From Flavobacteriaceae bacterium UBA3440 (GTDB taxonomy: Bacteria > Bacteroidota > Bacteroidia > Flavobacteriales > Flavobacteriaceae): a DNA stretch of 19,615 nucleotides. The notes under the pieces are model-generated. The model saw only the letters and a program-made list of their open reading frames with translations. It made no database searches and was not told the DNA's origin. How positions within the stretch are numbered: position 1 is the first letter of the stretch; each line of letters begins with the position of its first letter. The stretch is taken from positions 1 to 19,615 of the forward strand of contig DFSJ01000081.1 in assembly GCA_002378585.1 (NCBI GenBank), given 5' to 3'. Position numbers and translations under genes: made by a program. This document shows positions 1 through 8,482 of this stretch, one piece after another.

Positions 1-141
1 AACGACAATCACCCACCACACAAGACTTTCTGCCGAATCATGGTTTGTTAAATAATACGAGGTTACCTCAGCATTTCATGGATCGAATCTAGCATCTAAC
101 AACACCATCGTATCCAAATGTGTTTTGTAGTGCTGAATAAC

Positions 142-149
142 TATATTTG
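142..149 (+). promoter_or_regulatory. Bacteroidota -7 promoter element before the hydrolase gene
   Basis: The bases TATATTTG match TAnnTTTG, the -7 consensus of the Bacteroidota primary sigma factor, at all fixed positions. The expected start of transcription lies a few bases downstream, about 15-20 bases before the ATG at 172. A TTTTG lies upstream at 123-127, but it is closer than the usual -33 spacing, so that half is weak. Nothing else was recognised in bases 1-141. Confidence 0.5.
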
Positions 150-171
150 CCCGAATGCTTGAAACAATCAC

Positions 172-936
172 ATGAAAGATCAACTGATCAAAGACGGAAA
201 ATACACCTACTTAGAAATTGGAACGGGACAGCCTTTAGTGATCCTTCACGGTTTGATGGGGGGGTTAAGCAATTTTCAAGGAGTCACTGATTTTTTCCCA
301 CCGAAAGGATATCAGGTAATCATACCTGAACTACCGATCTACGACATGCCGCTATTAAAAACTACGGTTAAAAGTTTTGCTACTTATTTGAAAGGATTTC
401 TTACCCACAAAGGGCTAACGAATGTGATTTTAATCGGCAATTCACTAGGGGGGCACATAGGTCTTCTTTTTTCAAAGATGCATCCAAGCATGGTAAAAGG
501 CCTGGTGATTACTGGAAGCTCTGGTTTATATGAAAGTGCGATGGGTGATAGTTATCCCAAAAGAGGAGACTATGAATTTATCAAACAGAAAGCACAAGAC
601 GTGTTTTATGATCCGGCAGTAGCCACTAAAGAGATTGTAGATGATGTCTACGCAACGGTTAACGACCGCATGAAATTGGTAAAAACTTTGGCGATTGCTA
701 AAAGTGCTATCCGCCACAATATGGCTCAAGATCTGCCAAAAATGTTGATGCCCACCTGTATCATTTGGGGTAAAAACGACAAGGTAACACCTCCTAATGT
801 CGCTGAGGAATTTGAGCGCCTGATGCCTAATGCTGAGTTATTTTGGATCGATAAGTGCGGCCACGCACCCATGATGGAGCATCCAGATGAGTTCAATCGC
901 CTACTAGATCTTTGGCTTCAAAGCCGTTCATTTTAA
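172..936 (+). CDS. Alpha/beta hydrolase
   Basis: Cytoplasmic alpha/beta-hydrolase fold enzyme of 254 residues, the normal single-domain length. The sequence shows the oxyanion-hole HG motif at residues 26-27 (LHGLMGG), the nucleophile elbow GNSLGG with Ser91, the acid Asp203 in KNDKVTPP, and the catalytic His231 in CGHAPMMEHP. No signal peptide or membrane segment is seen. The substrate cannot be told from the sequence; relatives include esterases, C-C hydrolases and lipases. Its stop codon is nine bases before the ATG of engB, so the two are probably transcribed together from the TAnnTTTG promoter at 142-149. The fold assignment is firm and the specific activity is unknown. Confidence 0.93.
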   Translation: MKDQLIKDGKYTYLEIGTGQPLVILHGLMGGLSNFQGVTDFFPPKGYQVIIPELPIYDMPLLKTTVKSFATYLKGFLTHKGLTNVILIGNSLGGHIGLLFSKMHPSMVKGLVITGSSGLYESAMGDSYPKRGDYEFIKQKAQDVFYDPAVATKEIVDDVYATVNDRMKLVKTLAIAKSAIRHNMAQDLPKMLMPTCIIWGKNDKVTPPNVAEEFERLMPNAELFWIDKCGHAPMMEHPDEFNRLLDLWLQSRSF

Positions 937-945
937 ATCTTTTAA

Positions 946-1560
946 ATGAAAATCACGAGTGCTGACTTTGTCATGAGCAATGCCAAGGTGGCGCAGTGTC
1001 CTGCTGAGCCTCTGCCAGAATACGCGTTTATCGGACGTTCCAACGTGGGCAAATCCTCACTGATCAACATGTTGGTGCAGCGCAAAGGCCTAGCAAAAAC
1101 TTCCGGGAGACCAGGAAAAACACAGCACATCAATCACTTTAAAATCAATCAAAACTGGTTTTTGGTAGATTTACCTGGATATGGCTATGCCCGTGTATCC
1201 AAAACGGCCAAAAAAACCTTCCAAAAATACATCACTAACTACTTCTTGGAACGCACTCAGTTGATGTGTGCTTTCGTTTTGGTAGACATCCGCTTGGAAG
1301 CACAAAAAATAGACCTCGAATTTATGCGCTGGATGGGTACCTCAGAGATTCCCTTTTGCATCATCTTTACTAAAGCGGATAAAATAGGCCCTCAAGTAAT
1401 CACTAGACAAGTACTGGATTACGAAAAAAAATTATTAGAAGATGGCTGGGAATCTATGCCGCAGCATTTTGTTACTTCTTCAGCGGCGCACCAGGGCAGA
1501 GAAGATTTACTCGCCTATATAGACGACATCAATAAATCGTTTTACGCCCAAAAACGATAA
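946..1560 (+). CDS. engB: Ribosome biogenesis GTP-binding protein EngB (YsxC/YihA)
   Basis: TRAFAC-class GTPase needed for late assembly of the large ribosomal subunit. The 204 residues carry the G motifs in order: G1 GRSNVGKS at 30-37, the G2 threonine near 59 (in RPGKTQ), G3 DLPGYG at 75-80, G4 TKAD at 142-145 and G5 TSSA at 177-180. The spacing and the conserved GRPGKTQ switch region are those of EngB rather than Era or Der. The length is typical of the family. It follows the hydrolase gene by nine bases and converges with gldC, the stop codons lying only a few bases apart. Confidence 0.97.
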   Translation: MKITSADFVMSNAKVAQCPAEPLPEYAFIGRSNVGKSSLINMLVQRKGLAKTSGRPGKTQHINHFKINQNWFLVDLPGYGYARVSKTAKKTFQKYITNYFLERTQLMCAFVLVDIRLEAQKIDLEFMRWMGTSEIPFCIIFTKADKIGPQVITRQVLDYEKKLLEDGWESMPQHFVTSSAAHQGREDLLAYIDDINKSFYAQKR

Positions 1561-1564
1561 CTTA

Positions 1565-1906
1565 CTACTGAGTTAGATCTAATTTTTCTGCAAAATAGGC
1601 GCAGAAATCCCGCATAGTCTCCGTCATTTTTTCATCCTGAGTAGCCTTGTAAAAAGTATCTGCCATGGTCAATAAAGTCTGATGAAAAAAGATTTTCATT
1701 TCGTCTACAGGCATGTCTTTAGTCCAAAGATCAATGCGCAATGACTCTTTTGTTTTTTGGTCCCATACCGACAATAAAAACGCCTTGGTTTCAGATCGTT
1801 CAACTCCACCGTCAGGTGCCGACCAAAACAATTGTTCAGGAACTTTATTTACATCTAAACCTACCTCAAGAGTAATATGGGACTGGTGAACCACTTCATT
1901 TTTCAT
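1565..1906 (-). CDS. gldC: Gliding motility protein GldC
   Basis: Small soluble protein of 113 residues matching the GldC family of Bacteroidota: N-terminal strands (SHITLEVGLD), a middle WSAPDGGVERSETKAFLLSVWD segment and a helical C-terminal part with MKIFFHQTLLTMADTFYKAT. GldC accompanies GldB in gliding bacteria, where it has been described as an accessory factor rather than an absolute requirement. There is no signal peptide. The ATG starts three bases after the stop of gldB on the same strand, so the two form a gldB-gldC operon. The biochemical role is not known. Confidence 0.9.
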   Translation of the reverse strand: MKNEVVHQSHITLEVGLDVNKVPEQLFWSAPDGGVERSETKAFLLSVWDQKTKESLRIDLWTKDMPVDEMKIFFHQTLLTMADTFYKATQDEKMTETMRDFCAYFAEKLDLTQ

Positions 1907-1909
1907 AAC

Positions 1910-2881
1910 TTATTTTGATTTTGCAGGTTTATACCCAGATGATTCAAAGAGCGATCGAGCATCCATGGCTAGCATTGCTTCCAAGCTCAAATTAGGATGA
2001 CTTTGCGCGTAGGAAGAAACAATTTTCCATCCGAAATACTTGCCGACCATCGGTGGGATTTCACGGTCCATGTCAAGACCAAACTTAGAAAATGGCCCTG
2101 GCATCAAAAGATTAATCCTTAAATTTTGATCCGTAGCATATAGCCAGGCTTTATCTAAAAATATTCGCCACAAATCCGCTTCGTGTTTTTGTATCCAATC
2201 CCACTGACTAGCATCATATCCTAAATGAGCTTGAATATTTTGCTCTGGCCAAAGGAGATATTGTGTGTGTAACACCATCCCTTGAGCTATCATATGATCA
2301 AGCAGGTAGGTAGCTGTTCGTTGTTCAATGGCCTTGCGCCCTATGGCTGCCGCTATTTTAACCAATAACTGAGATGGCTTCATGGTCTGCTTGATATAGG
2401 CAGGTAATCCCTGATAAAAAGGGTGTTCCGTTCCTAAAAAATTATCCAAACCCAAAACCACCAGGCTATCCGCATCAATCACCGAATAATTATAATCTAC
2501 CTCGCTAATCAAGGTATAAAACTTGGGTGTCTTTCGCTGGGGAAGGTGGTGTTTAACCCGAGCTAAAAGTTGAGCAAGATCTTTCTTTTGGCTACTGAAA
2601 TCACCAAAAACTAGCTCAGTCTCTCTAAATAATTCAAGCTCTAAAGAATCCACACGTTTAGCTTCCCAGATAGAATCTGGCGTGTACTCTGGCAAAAAAA
2701 CAGAGAAATCCTGTCGAAGTTCAGCGATGGATCGGGTGGTATCACGATAAAAGGCCACATCAAAACGAGCCACATGCACTTGATCTAGTTCTAGAGGAGG
2801 AATGTCTTCTTGGGGCGTTTTGTGGCAACCCAACAAAACTATACCAATCAAAAGGACGGGGAAAAACCTGTGATTACTCAT
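1910..2881 (-). CDS. gldB: Gliding motility lipoprotein GldB
   Basis: Lipoprotein needed for gliding in Flavobacterium johnsoniae. I chose the ATG at 2881, which gives 323 residues and a standard lipoprotein signal: short charged start, hydrophobic PVLLIGIVLL, then a lipobox LLGC with Cys19 as the lipidated residue. A further in-frame ATG six codons upstream would lengthen the n-region and is less likely; AGAGAAG precedes the chosen ATG. The mature part shows family features such as VHVARFDVAFYRDT near the start, the LGLDNFLGTEHPFYQGLP block and a late SKFGLDMDREIPPMVGKYFGWKIV segment. It is co-transcribed with gldC and divergent from nadE. It is anchored in a membrane facing the periplasm. 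Confidence 0.9.
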   Translation of the reverse strand: MSNHRFFPVLLIGIVLLGCHKTPQEDIPPLELDQVHVARFDVAFYRDTTRSIAELRQDFSVFLPEYTPDSIWEAKRVDSLELELFRETELVFGDFSSQKKDLAQLLARVKHHLPQRKTPKFYTLISEVDYNYSVIDADSLVVLGLDNFLGTEHPFYQGLPAYIKQTMKPSQLLVKIAAAIGRKAIEQRTATYLLDHMIAQGMVLHTQYLLWPEQNIQAHLGYDASQWDWIQKHEADLWRIFLDKAWLYATDQNLRINLLMPGPFSKFGLDMDREIPPMVGKYFGWKIVSSYAQSHPNLSLEAMLAMDARSLFESSGYKPAKSK

Positions 2882-2913
2882 TGTCTTCTCTTGAAGCATT
2901 CGTTAATTTAACT

Positions 2914-2921
2914 TAATTTTG
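2914..2921 (+). promoter_or_regulatory. Bacteroidota -7 promoter element for nadE
   Basis: TAATTTTG matches TAnnTTTG at all fixed positions in the gap between the divergent gldB and nadE genes. A TTG at 2891-2893 lies 20 bases upstream, a good spacing for the -33 element, making this the best complete promoter match in the window. The distance to the ATG at 2964 is about 43 bases. It overlaps the TTG triplet at 2919, which argues against translation starting there. Confidence 0.6.
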
Positions 2922-2963
2922 AGCGCTGCTAAGTTACTTCTTTCCTCTAAAAAATACCCGACT

Positions 2964-3752
2964 ATGGACACCAAAAAAGTGATTGATCACATCGTACAAT
3001 GGCTCAAAGATTATGCCGCTCAATCAGGTAACGGCGGTTTTGTTATCGGTGTTTCTGGAGGAATTGATTCTGCGTTGACATCGACACTTTGCGCTTTGAC
3101 TGGCTTAGAAGTATTGTGCCTGGAAATGCCTATTCATCAAGCCGCAAGTCAAGTGAACCGAGCTCAAAATCACATCAACTGGCTCAAAAAAAATTACCCT
3201 AATGTACGTGAGCACCATGTCGAATTGACTGGAGTTTTTGATGCACTGGTGAATACATTACCGCAACACGATGCTACAGAACAACAATTTTTAGCCCTAG
3301 CCAATACCCGTGCTCGACTTAGAATGAGTACACTCTATTATTTTGCCGGCCTTCACCGCTATTTGGTGGCAGGAACTGGAAATAAAGTAGAAGATTTTGG
3401 TGTAGGCTTTTACACCAAATACGGCGATGGTGGAGTTGATTTAAGCCCCATTGCCGATTTATTAAAAACTCAAGTATACACCTTAGCTGAAGCACTTGGC
3501 GTGCATCAAGATATTCTAGTTGCCCCGCCCACTGATGGACTTTGGGGGGACCACAGAACCGATGAAGACCAAATAGGAGCTTCCTATCCTGAACTTGAAT
3601 GGGCCATGGGGGCCTACGACAGGGGAAAAACAACCGAGGATTTCACCGGCCGAGAAAAAGAGGTGATGGCAATCTATACCCGATATCACCTGTCCAACAA
3701 ACACAAAATGGAGCCGATACCCGTGTGTCAAATCCCAAAAAACTGGCTGTAA
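2964..3752 (+). CDS. nadE: NH3-dependent NAD+ synthetase
   Basis: Last step of NAD synthesis: deamido-NAD plus ammonia and ATP gives NAD. The 262 residues comprise only the synthetase domain; there is no N-terminal glutaminase (nitrilase) domain, so free ammonia is the likely nitrogen donor. Visible motifs are the ATP-pyrophosphatase loop SGGIDS at 31-36, NTRARLRM at 114-121, GTGNKVEDFGVGFYTKYGDG at 137-156 and the APPTDGLW...DEDQIG block at 188-205. The ATG at 2964 is preferred over an upstream in-frame TTG at 2919, because the TTG lies inside the promoter element and the ATG gives the usual family N terminus. The gene converges with dnaG with 22 bases between the stops. Confidence 0.95.
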   Translation: MDTKKVIDHIVQWLKDYAAQSGNGGFVIGVSGGIDSALTSTLCALTGLEVLCLEMPIHQAASQVNRAQNHINWLKKNYPNVREHHVELTGVFDALVNTLPQHDATEQQFLALANTRARLRMSTLYYFAGLHRYLVAGTGNKVEDFGVGFYTKYGDGGVDLSPIADLLKTQVYTLAEALGVHQDILVAPPTDGLWGDHRTDEDQIGASYPELEWAMGAYDRGKTTEDFTGREKEVMAIYTRYHLSNKHKMEPIPVCQIPKNWL

Positions 3753-3774
3753 AACTCGTCTGGCAAACCGTTAG

Positions 3775-5760
3775 CTAGCGCGCAATAACCACCCTGCCTA
3801 AATGCTGGTTGAGCAGGTTGTACAACTGTCGATAATTCATCACCTCTTCAAGCGCTTCTACTTGATCGGTGTCCGGCGACAAGGTAGTTTGTTGAATATG
3901 ATCCATGATTTTATCAATCAGAAAACAGCGCAGGGTCAATACGGTTTCCGTAACCAACTGAGCTAAACTTGCCTTTTTTTCTTTGGGATAAATCTCTTTT
4001 CTGTCCCAAGCATCTAGTTGATATTTTTCGTCTTCCATCAGCAGATAGGCCACTAATTGGGCTGATGAGTCATCCATTTGATGCACCATGCGCTGAGCGT
4101 CAAAATTTGGATCTGAGTGATACCCTTGAATCAGGGTGGTGTACAGTGATTTAAATCCTGGGTGGCTGAGCTCAACCTCATCCATTTGTAGGTCTAAAAA
4201 TATTTTCTCAAAAACCTTGGCCGTGATTTTTTTTCGTTCCATGGACCAAGTTCCATCAGGCTGAGCTGATTGTATCCATTCATCAAAGTCTACCTCTTGA
4301 GTTCCATACAAAAGCAACAATTCGATGATTTTTTGCTCCAACAACTCTAGTTGATCTTTGCGTTCCCGTTCTGGGTTGGGCTTCACTACCTCAAAAGACT
4401 TTCTGGGGGCAGAGTAGCGAACAGGCGTAGATTTGCCCATTTTTTTATCGATCTGAGCTAAAGTGTCAAACAAAACAGACTCAGACACTTCCATGATTTG
4501 GGCACAAGATTGAATGTACACCTCTTGTTTAATAGGATCAGGGATTAGTGAAATACTCTGAACCATATCGCGGATAGTCTCCGCCCGCTTGATCGGGTCT
4601 CCCTGAGTTTCAGCAACCAAAAGGGTGGCTTTAAACTGAATAAAGTCTTTTGACGCTGATTTTAAATACTGTTCCAGCTCATAAGTGGTGTGGCTTTTGG
4701 CAAAGCTATCCGGATCTTCGCCATCTGGAAAAGCACACACGCGCACATTCATGCCTTGGGCTAAAATCAAGTCAATGCCGCGTAATGAGGCCCTAAGCCC
4801 TGCAGCATCACCGTCAAAAAGCACCGTAATATTATTGGTTAAACGCGCTATCAACCTGATTTGATCAGCCGTTAGGGCTGTTCCACTGGAAGCAACTGTA
4901 TTTTTGATACCACACTGATGAAACTGAATAACATCCGTATAACCTTCCACCAAATAACATTCATCTAGTTTACTGATAGCTTGTTTCGCGTGGAAGATTC
5001 CATATAGGACTTTACTTTTGTGGTAAATGTCGCTCTCCGGAGAGTTCAGGTATTTGGCTGCTTTGGGATCAGAAATTAAAATACGACCTCCAAAGCCAAG
5101 AACACGACCACTCATCGAATGAATGGGAAACATCACACGGGCTTTAAATCGATCGAAATATTTTTGAGAACCGTCTTCTTGATTTTTAACTATACTCAGT
5201 CCTGTAGCTTCAAGATATTCAATCTTGTGCTGTTTTTTTAAGGCTTCTTGAGTAAATCCATCCCATTGATCCAAGCAATAACCCAATCCAAACAACTTGA
5301 TGGTTTCCTCCGTAAATCCACGCTCTCGAAAATAGCTTAGACCGATGGATTGGCCTGAGGGGTTATTCCACAGGGTGTCTTCAAAATAGGACTGTGCGTA
5401 TTCGGACACCAAAAACAAACTTTCTTTGAGGTCGGTTTCTTGTTTTTGTTGCTCTGTTTGTTCGGTTTCCTCGATTTCAATAGAGTATTTTTTGGCCAAA
5501 TACTTAATCGCTTCCGGATAAGTAAAGTGTTCGTGCTCCATTAAAAAAGCCACCACATTACCCCCTTTACCACTGCTGAAATCCTTCCAAATCTGTTTTA
5601 CTGGAGATACCATAAAACTAGGGCTTCGCTCATCTGTGAAAGGGCTTAAACCTTTATAGTTGGCACCAGATTTCTTTAATTGGACAAAATCTCCGATCAC
5701 CTCCTCAATACGGGCGGTTTCATAAACGCGATCTACTGTCCACTTACTGATCAAAAGCAC
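3775..5760 (-). CDS. dnaG: DNA primase DnaG, degenerate zinc finger
   Basis: Makes the RNA primers for chromosome replication. The TOPRIM catalytic core is intact: EGYTDV at residues 272-277 (Glu272), DGDAAG at 316-321 and DPDS at 349-352. The C-terminal 200 residues are helical, as expected for the helicase-binding region. The N-terminal CHC2 domain (about 17-100) keeps its fold signature (YKGLSPF...PSF, then FSSGKGGN) but the four zinc ligands are Ser39, Thr42, Asp60 and Ser63 in place of Cys, His, Cys, Cys. Similar substitutions occur, as I recall them, in other flavobacterial primases, so this is probably lineage-wide and not a damaged gene. The start is GTG at 5760 or TTG two codons later; relatives begin at the residue equal to the TTG. 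Confidence 0.95.
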   Translation of the reverse strand: MLLISKWTVDRVYETARIEEVIGDFVQLKKSGANYKGLSPFTDERSPSFMVSPVKQIWKDFSSGKGGNVVAFLMEHEHFTYPEAIKYLAKKYSIEIEETEQTEQQKQETDLKESLFLVSEYAQSYFEDTLWNNPSGQSIGLSYFRERGFTEETIKLFGLGYCLDQWDGFTQEALKKQHKIEYLEATGLSIVKNQEDGSQKYFDRFKARVMFPIHSMSGRVLGFGGRILISDPKAAKYLNSPESDIYHKSKVLYGIFHAKQAISKLDECYLVEGYTDVIQFHQCGIKNTVASSGTALTADQIRLIARLTNNITVLFDGDAAGLRASLRGIDLILAQGMNVRVCAFPDGEDPDSFAKSHTTYELEQYLKSASKDFIQFKATLLVAETQGDPIKRAETIRDMVQSISLIPDPIKQEVYIQSCAQIMEVSESVLFDTLAQIDKKMGKSTPVRYSAPRKSFEVVKPNPERERKDQLELLEQKIIELLLLYGTQEVDFDEWIQSAQPDGTWSMERKKITAKVFEKIFLDLQMDEVELSHPGFKSLYTTLIQGYHSDPNFDAQRMVHQMDDSSAQLVAYLLMEDEKYQLDAWDRKEIYPKEKKASLAQLVTETVLTLRCFLIDKIMDHIQQTTLSPDTDQVEALEEVMNYRQLYNLLNQHLGRVVIAR

Positions 5761-5827
5761 TAAAGTTTGGGGGTTAAATTTAAGAAATTGCGGCGAATAG
5801 GCTCCTGCTGCATCTCAAATAAAACCT

Positions 5828-5835
5828 TATTTTTG
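5828..5835 (+). promoter_or_regulatory. Bacteroidota -7 promoter element for metG
   Basis: TATTTTTG matches TAnnTTTG fully, 15 bases before the ATG of metG at 5851. If used, the mRNA leader would be only about ten bases long. No clear TTTG is seen at -33. For the divergent dnaG only a 7-of-8 match is present on the other strand (5816-5823). Confidence 0.5.
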
Positions 5836-5850
5836 CCTCAAAATACGCAT

Positions 5851-7917
5851 ATGGCCACATCCAGGCAAAAACCCGCAAGATACACCATTACAGCCGCTCT
5901 ACCGTATACCAACGGCCCTATACATATCGGCCACTTGGCCGGTGTCTACGTGCCAGCAGACATTTACTCCAGATACTTGAAGGGCATTGGCGCGGATGCC
6001 CTGTTTATTTGTGGCAGTGATGAACACGGCGTGGCTATCTCGATGAAAGCCAAAAAAGAAGGGATAAGCCCTCAAGAGGTCATCGACAAATACCACCACA
6101 TCATCAAAAAATCTTTTGCGGATTTTGGCATTGAATTTGACCACTATGGCCGTACTTCTTCACCCACACATCACGAAACGGCCAGTGGATTTTTTAAAAA
6201 ACTATACGACGACAACGCATTTATCGAAGAAACTTCAGATCAATTGTACGACTCTGAGGCTAAACAATTTTTAGCTGATCGATACGTTGTGGGTACCTGC
6301 CCAAAATGCGGCAACACAGAAGCTTATGGCGATCAATGTGAGTCCTGCGGAACCTCCTTAAATGCCACTGAACTCATTGAGCCCAAGTCGACCATTACCG
6401 GATCAACCCCAACACTAAAACAAACCAAACATTGGTACCTTCCCTTGGATAGGTATACTGATTTTTTAAAACAGTGGATTTTAGAGGGACATAAAAACGA
6501 CTGGAAACCCAATGTGTACGGCCAGTGCAAATCATGGATTGACGATGGATTGAAACCCAGAGCAGTCACTCGCGACCTTGATTGGGGCATACCTGTTCCT
6601 GTTTCAGGTGCAGAGGGAAAGGTTCTTTATGTTTGGTTTGACGCCCCCATAGGCTATATATCTGCCACCAAAGAGTGGGCACAGGAAAACCAAAAAGACT
6701 GGAGCCCTTACTGGAAAGCATCGGACACCCAGTTGGTGCACTTTATCGGTAAAGACAATATTGTATTCCATTGCATTATTTTTCCCGCCATGTTACATGC
6801 TCATGGGGACTATATTTTACCTGAAAATGTACCTGCCAATGAATTTCTCAATTTGGAGGGTCAAAAGCTTTCCACCTCAAAAAACTGGGCTGTTTGGCTT
6901 CACGAGTACCTCAATGACTTTCCCGATCAGCAAGATGTCTTGCGCTATACCTTAACAGCTAATGCTCCAGAGGCTAAAGACAACGACTTCACGTGGAAGG
7001 ATTTTCAAGCCAGAAACAATAATGAATTGCTAGCTATCTTCGGAAACTTTATCAATCGAGTAGCTGTACTCACCCAAAAATACTACGAAGGTAGTGTACC
7101 AACACCTGGAGTCTTTTCTGAAATTGACCTTCAGGTATTGGAAGAAATGCGTCAATATCCCCAACTAATTGGCACATCTATTGAACGCTATAAATTCAAA
7201 GCTGCCAGTCAAGAGTTGATGCAACTAGCTCGTCTGGGCAATAAATATTTGGCCGATGAAGAGCCCTGGAAAACAATAAAAACAGATCCTGAACGAACCA
7301 AAACTGTTTTGTTTGTTGCCTTGCAGATAGCGGCAGCCCTACAAGCAGTTAGCGCTCCAATTCTTCCACATACCGCACATAAGTTAAAAACAATCTTAAA
7401 CTCTCCGGGGATTGGCTGGAATGACATTTCAGACCAACCACTACTGGTACCTGGACATCAATTGGGGGAACCCGTTTTGCTATTTAGACGAATAGAGGAT
7501 GAGGAAATTCAACAGCAGATTGACCGATTAAACGCCACAAAAAAAGAAAACCAACCGGAGATTAAAAAAAATATCATGCCCCAAAAACCAGCCTGTACGT
7601 TTGACACATTTAGCGCCATTGATTTAAGGGTAGGCACCATAGTGGCTGCTGAAAAAATGCCCAAAGCAGATAAATTACTCGTCCTACAAGTACAAACCGG
7701 CTTAGATACCCGAACCATTGTTTCCGGAATCGCTGAACACTTCGCTCCGGAGTCACTCATCGGTCAAAGGGTTACTGTGTTGCTCAACCTAGAACCTAGA
7801 CCTCTTCGCGGTGTGATTAGTGAAGGGATGCTCCTGCTCACCCAAGACGAACTAGGAAAATTGGTGTTTGTTAACCCAGACAAACCTGGCGTATCAGATG
7901 GCGCTGTGATCAGTTAA
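5851..7917 (+). CDS. metG: Methionyl-tRNA synthetase with C-terminal tRNA-binding domain
   Basis: Class I aminoacyl-tRNA synthetase charging tRNA-Met. From the ATG at 5851 it is 688 residues. The catalytic domain shows the HIGH motif (HIGH at 25-28), a zinc knuckle with Cys150, Cys153, Cys163 and Cys166 (two CxxC pairs), and the KMSKS-loop equivalent LSTSKN at 340-345 following [10 protein letters not shown] helical anticodon-binding domain follows to about residue 550, then a lysine-rich linker and a C-terminal EMAPII/Trbp111-type OB domain at about 583-688 ([24 protein letters not shown]...SEGMLL). This is the E. coli-like dimeric form. An in-frame TTG at 5767 was rejected as start because it precedes the promoter element. 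The stop codon overlaps that of ssb on the other strand. Confidence 0.97.
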   Translation: MATSRQKPARYTITAALPYTNGPIHIGHLAGVYVPADIYSRYLKGIGADALFICGSDEHGVAISMKAKKEGISPQEVIDKYHHIIKKSFADFGIEFDHYGRTSSPTHHETASGFFKKLYDDNAFIEETSDQLYDSEAKQFLADRYVVGTCPKCGNTEAYGDQCESCGTSLNATELIEPKSTITGSTPTLKQTKHWYLPLDRYTDFLKQWILEGHKNDWKPNVYGQCKSWIDDGLKPRAVTRDLDWGIPVPVSGAEGKVLYVWFDAPIGYISATKEWAQENQKDWSPYWKASDTQLVHFIGKDNIVFHCIIFPAMLHAHGDYILPENVPANEFLNLEGQKLSTSKNWAVWLHEYLNDFPDQQDVLRYTLTANAPEAKDNDFTWKDFQARNNNELLAIFGNFINRVAVLTQKYYEGSVPTPGVFSEIDLQVLEEMRQYPQLIGTSIERYKFKAASQELMQLARLGNKYLADEEPWKTIKTDPERTKTVLFVALQIAAALQAVSAPILPHTAHKLKTILNSPGIGWNDISDQPLLVPGHQLGEPVLLFRRIEDEEIQQQIDRLNATKKENQPEIKKNIMPQKPACTFDTFSAIDLRVGTIVAAEKMPKADKLLVLQVQTGLDTRTIVSGIAEHFAPESLIGQRVTVLLNLEPRPLRGVISEGMLLLTQDELGKLVFVNPDKPGVSDGAVIS

Positions 7918-8282
7918 TGATCCGTCGGTAAATTATCAACGGATACTTGCTTCTTGGAAAGCAACAAAACCTCACTGACTTTAACCTCAGTAATGTACCT
8001 GATATCACCCTCCGAGGCCTCATAACTTCGGTGGGTGAGTTTTCCAGATACGGCAATTTCTTGTCCTTTTTTGACGAATTTTTCCATGATCTCAGCCGCT
8101 GTTCCCCAGGCGACGACTTGATGCCATTGGGTTTCCTCTACTCTTTCTCCCTGGGCATTTTTGTAATAATCATTGGTAGCCAACGAACACTTGGCCAATT
8201 TTCCTCCATTTTCAAATTCGATGATTTCCGGGTTCTGTCCTAAAAAACCAATAAGTTGGACATGATTTCTGAGTGTTTTCAT
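7914..8282 (-). CDS. ssb: Single-stranded DNA-binding protein, short form without acidic tail
   Basis: OB-fold ssDNA-binding protein of 122 residues from the ATG at 8282 ([10 protein letters not shown]). The fold is shown by [15 protein letters not shown], the central SLATNDYY...[16 protein letters not shown] with Trp53 and Trp59, and [16 protein letters not shown]. After the last strand ([14 protein letters not shown]) only about a dozen residues remain, ending LPTDH. The glycine-rich linker and the DDDIPF-like acidic tip that recruit repair and replication partners in standard SSBs are missing, so this may be a paralogue rather than the main replicative SSB. The upstream in-frame extension to 8369 does not look like SSB and was left out. 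The TAA overlaps the metG stop. Confidence 0.9.
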   Translation of the reverse strand: MKTLRNHVQLIGFLGQNPEIIEFENGGKLAKCSLATNDYYKNAQGERVEETQWHQVVAWGTAAEIMEKFVKKGQEIAVSGKLTHRSYEASEGDIRYITEVKVSEVLLLSKKQVSVDNLPTDH

Positions 8283-8331
8283 AAGGCATAAATTTAAGTT
8301 CTTAAGAAGTCGATCTTCTCTGGTGACAAGT

Positions 8332-8354
8332 GTATATCTATGGCGGAGATATAC
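8332..8354. repeat. Perfect 8-bp inverted repeat upstream of ssb
   Basis: GTATATCT at 8332-8339 and AGATATAC at 8347-8354 are perfect inverted repeats around a 7-base spacer, in the gap between the divergent ssb and zinc-ribbon genes. A looser pair, TATCCGA at 8373-8379 and TCGGATA at 8426-8432, lies next to it. It lies about 50 bases before the ssb ATG, where an operator could act. No recognisable regulator site or perfect TAnnTTTG element was found in this gap. Confidence 0.35.
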
Positions 8355-8482
8355 TCGTATAACAACCATTTATATCCGACTAATTCACCTACCACCCAAC
8401 AAGCGCCATAAAACACTCAGGTATATCGGATAAACGGAGACCTCTAATTCTTACAATGCGCTTGATTAGTTTTAAAGAAAAA

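Noticed and set aside
942..1133. Minus-strand frame over engB, and similar frames over dnaG, metG, speA and the PHP gene
   Set aside because: They lie opposite strong conserved genes, have no recognisable domains and look like shadow frames.
2919..2963. N-terminal extension of nadE from a TTG
   Set aside because: The TTG lies inside a perfect -7 promoter element, and the ATG at 2964 gives the normal family start.
5767..5850. N-terminal extension of metG from a TTG
   Set aside because: It spans the promoter element and adds residues unlike any MetG N terminus.
7920..7944. Inverted repeat ATCCGT/ACGGAT just past metG as a terminator
   Set aside because: Only 6 bp with a 13-base loop, no T-run, and it lies inside the ssb coding sequence.
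8283..8369. N-terminal extension of ssb
   Set aside because: The added residues are not SSB-like, overlap the inverted repeat, and the [10 protein letters not shown] start is standard.
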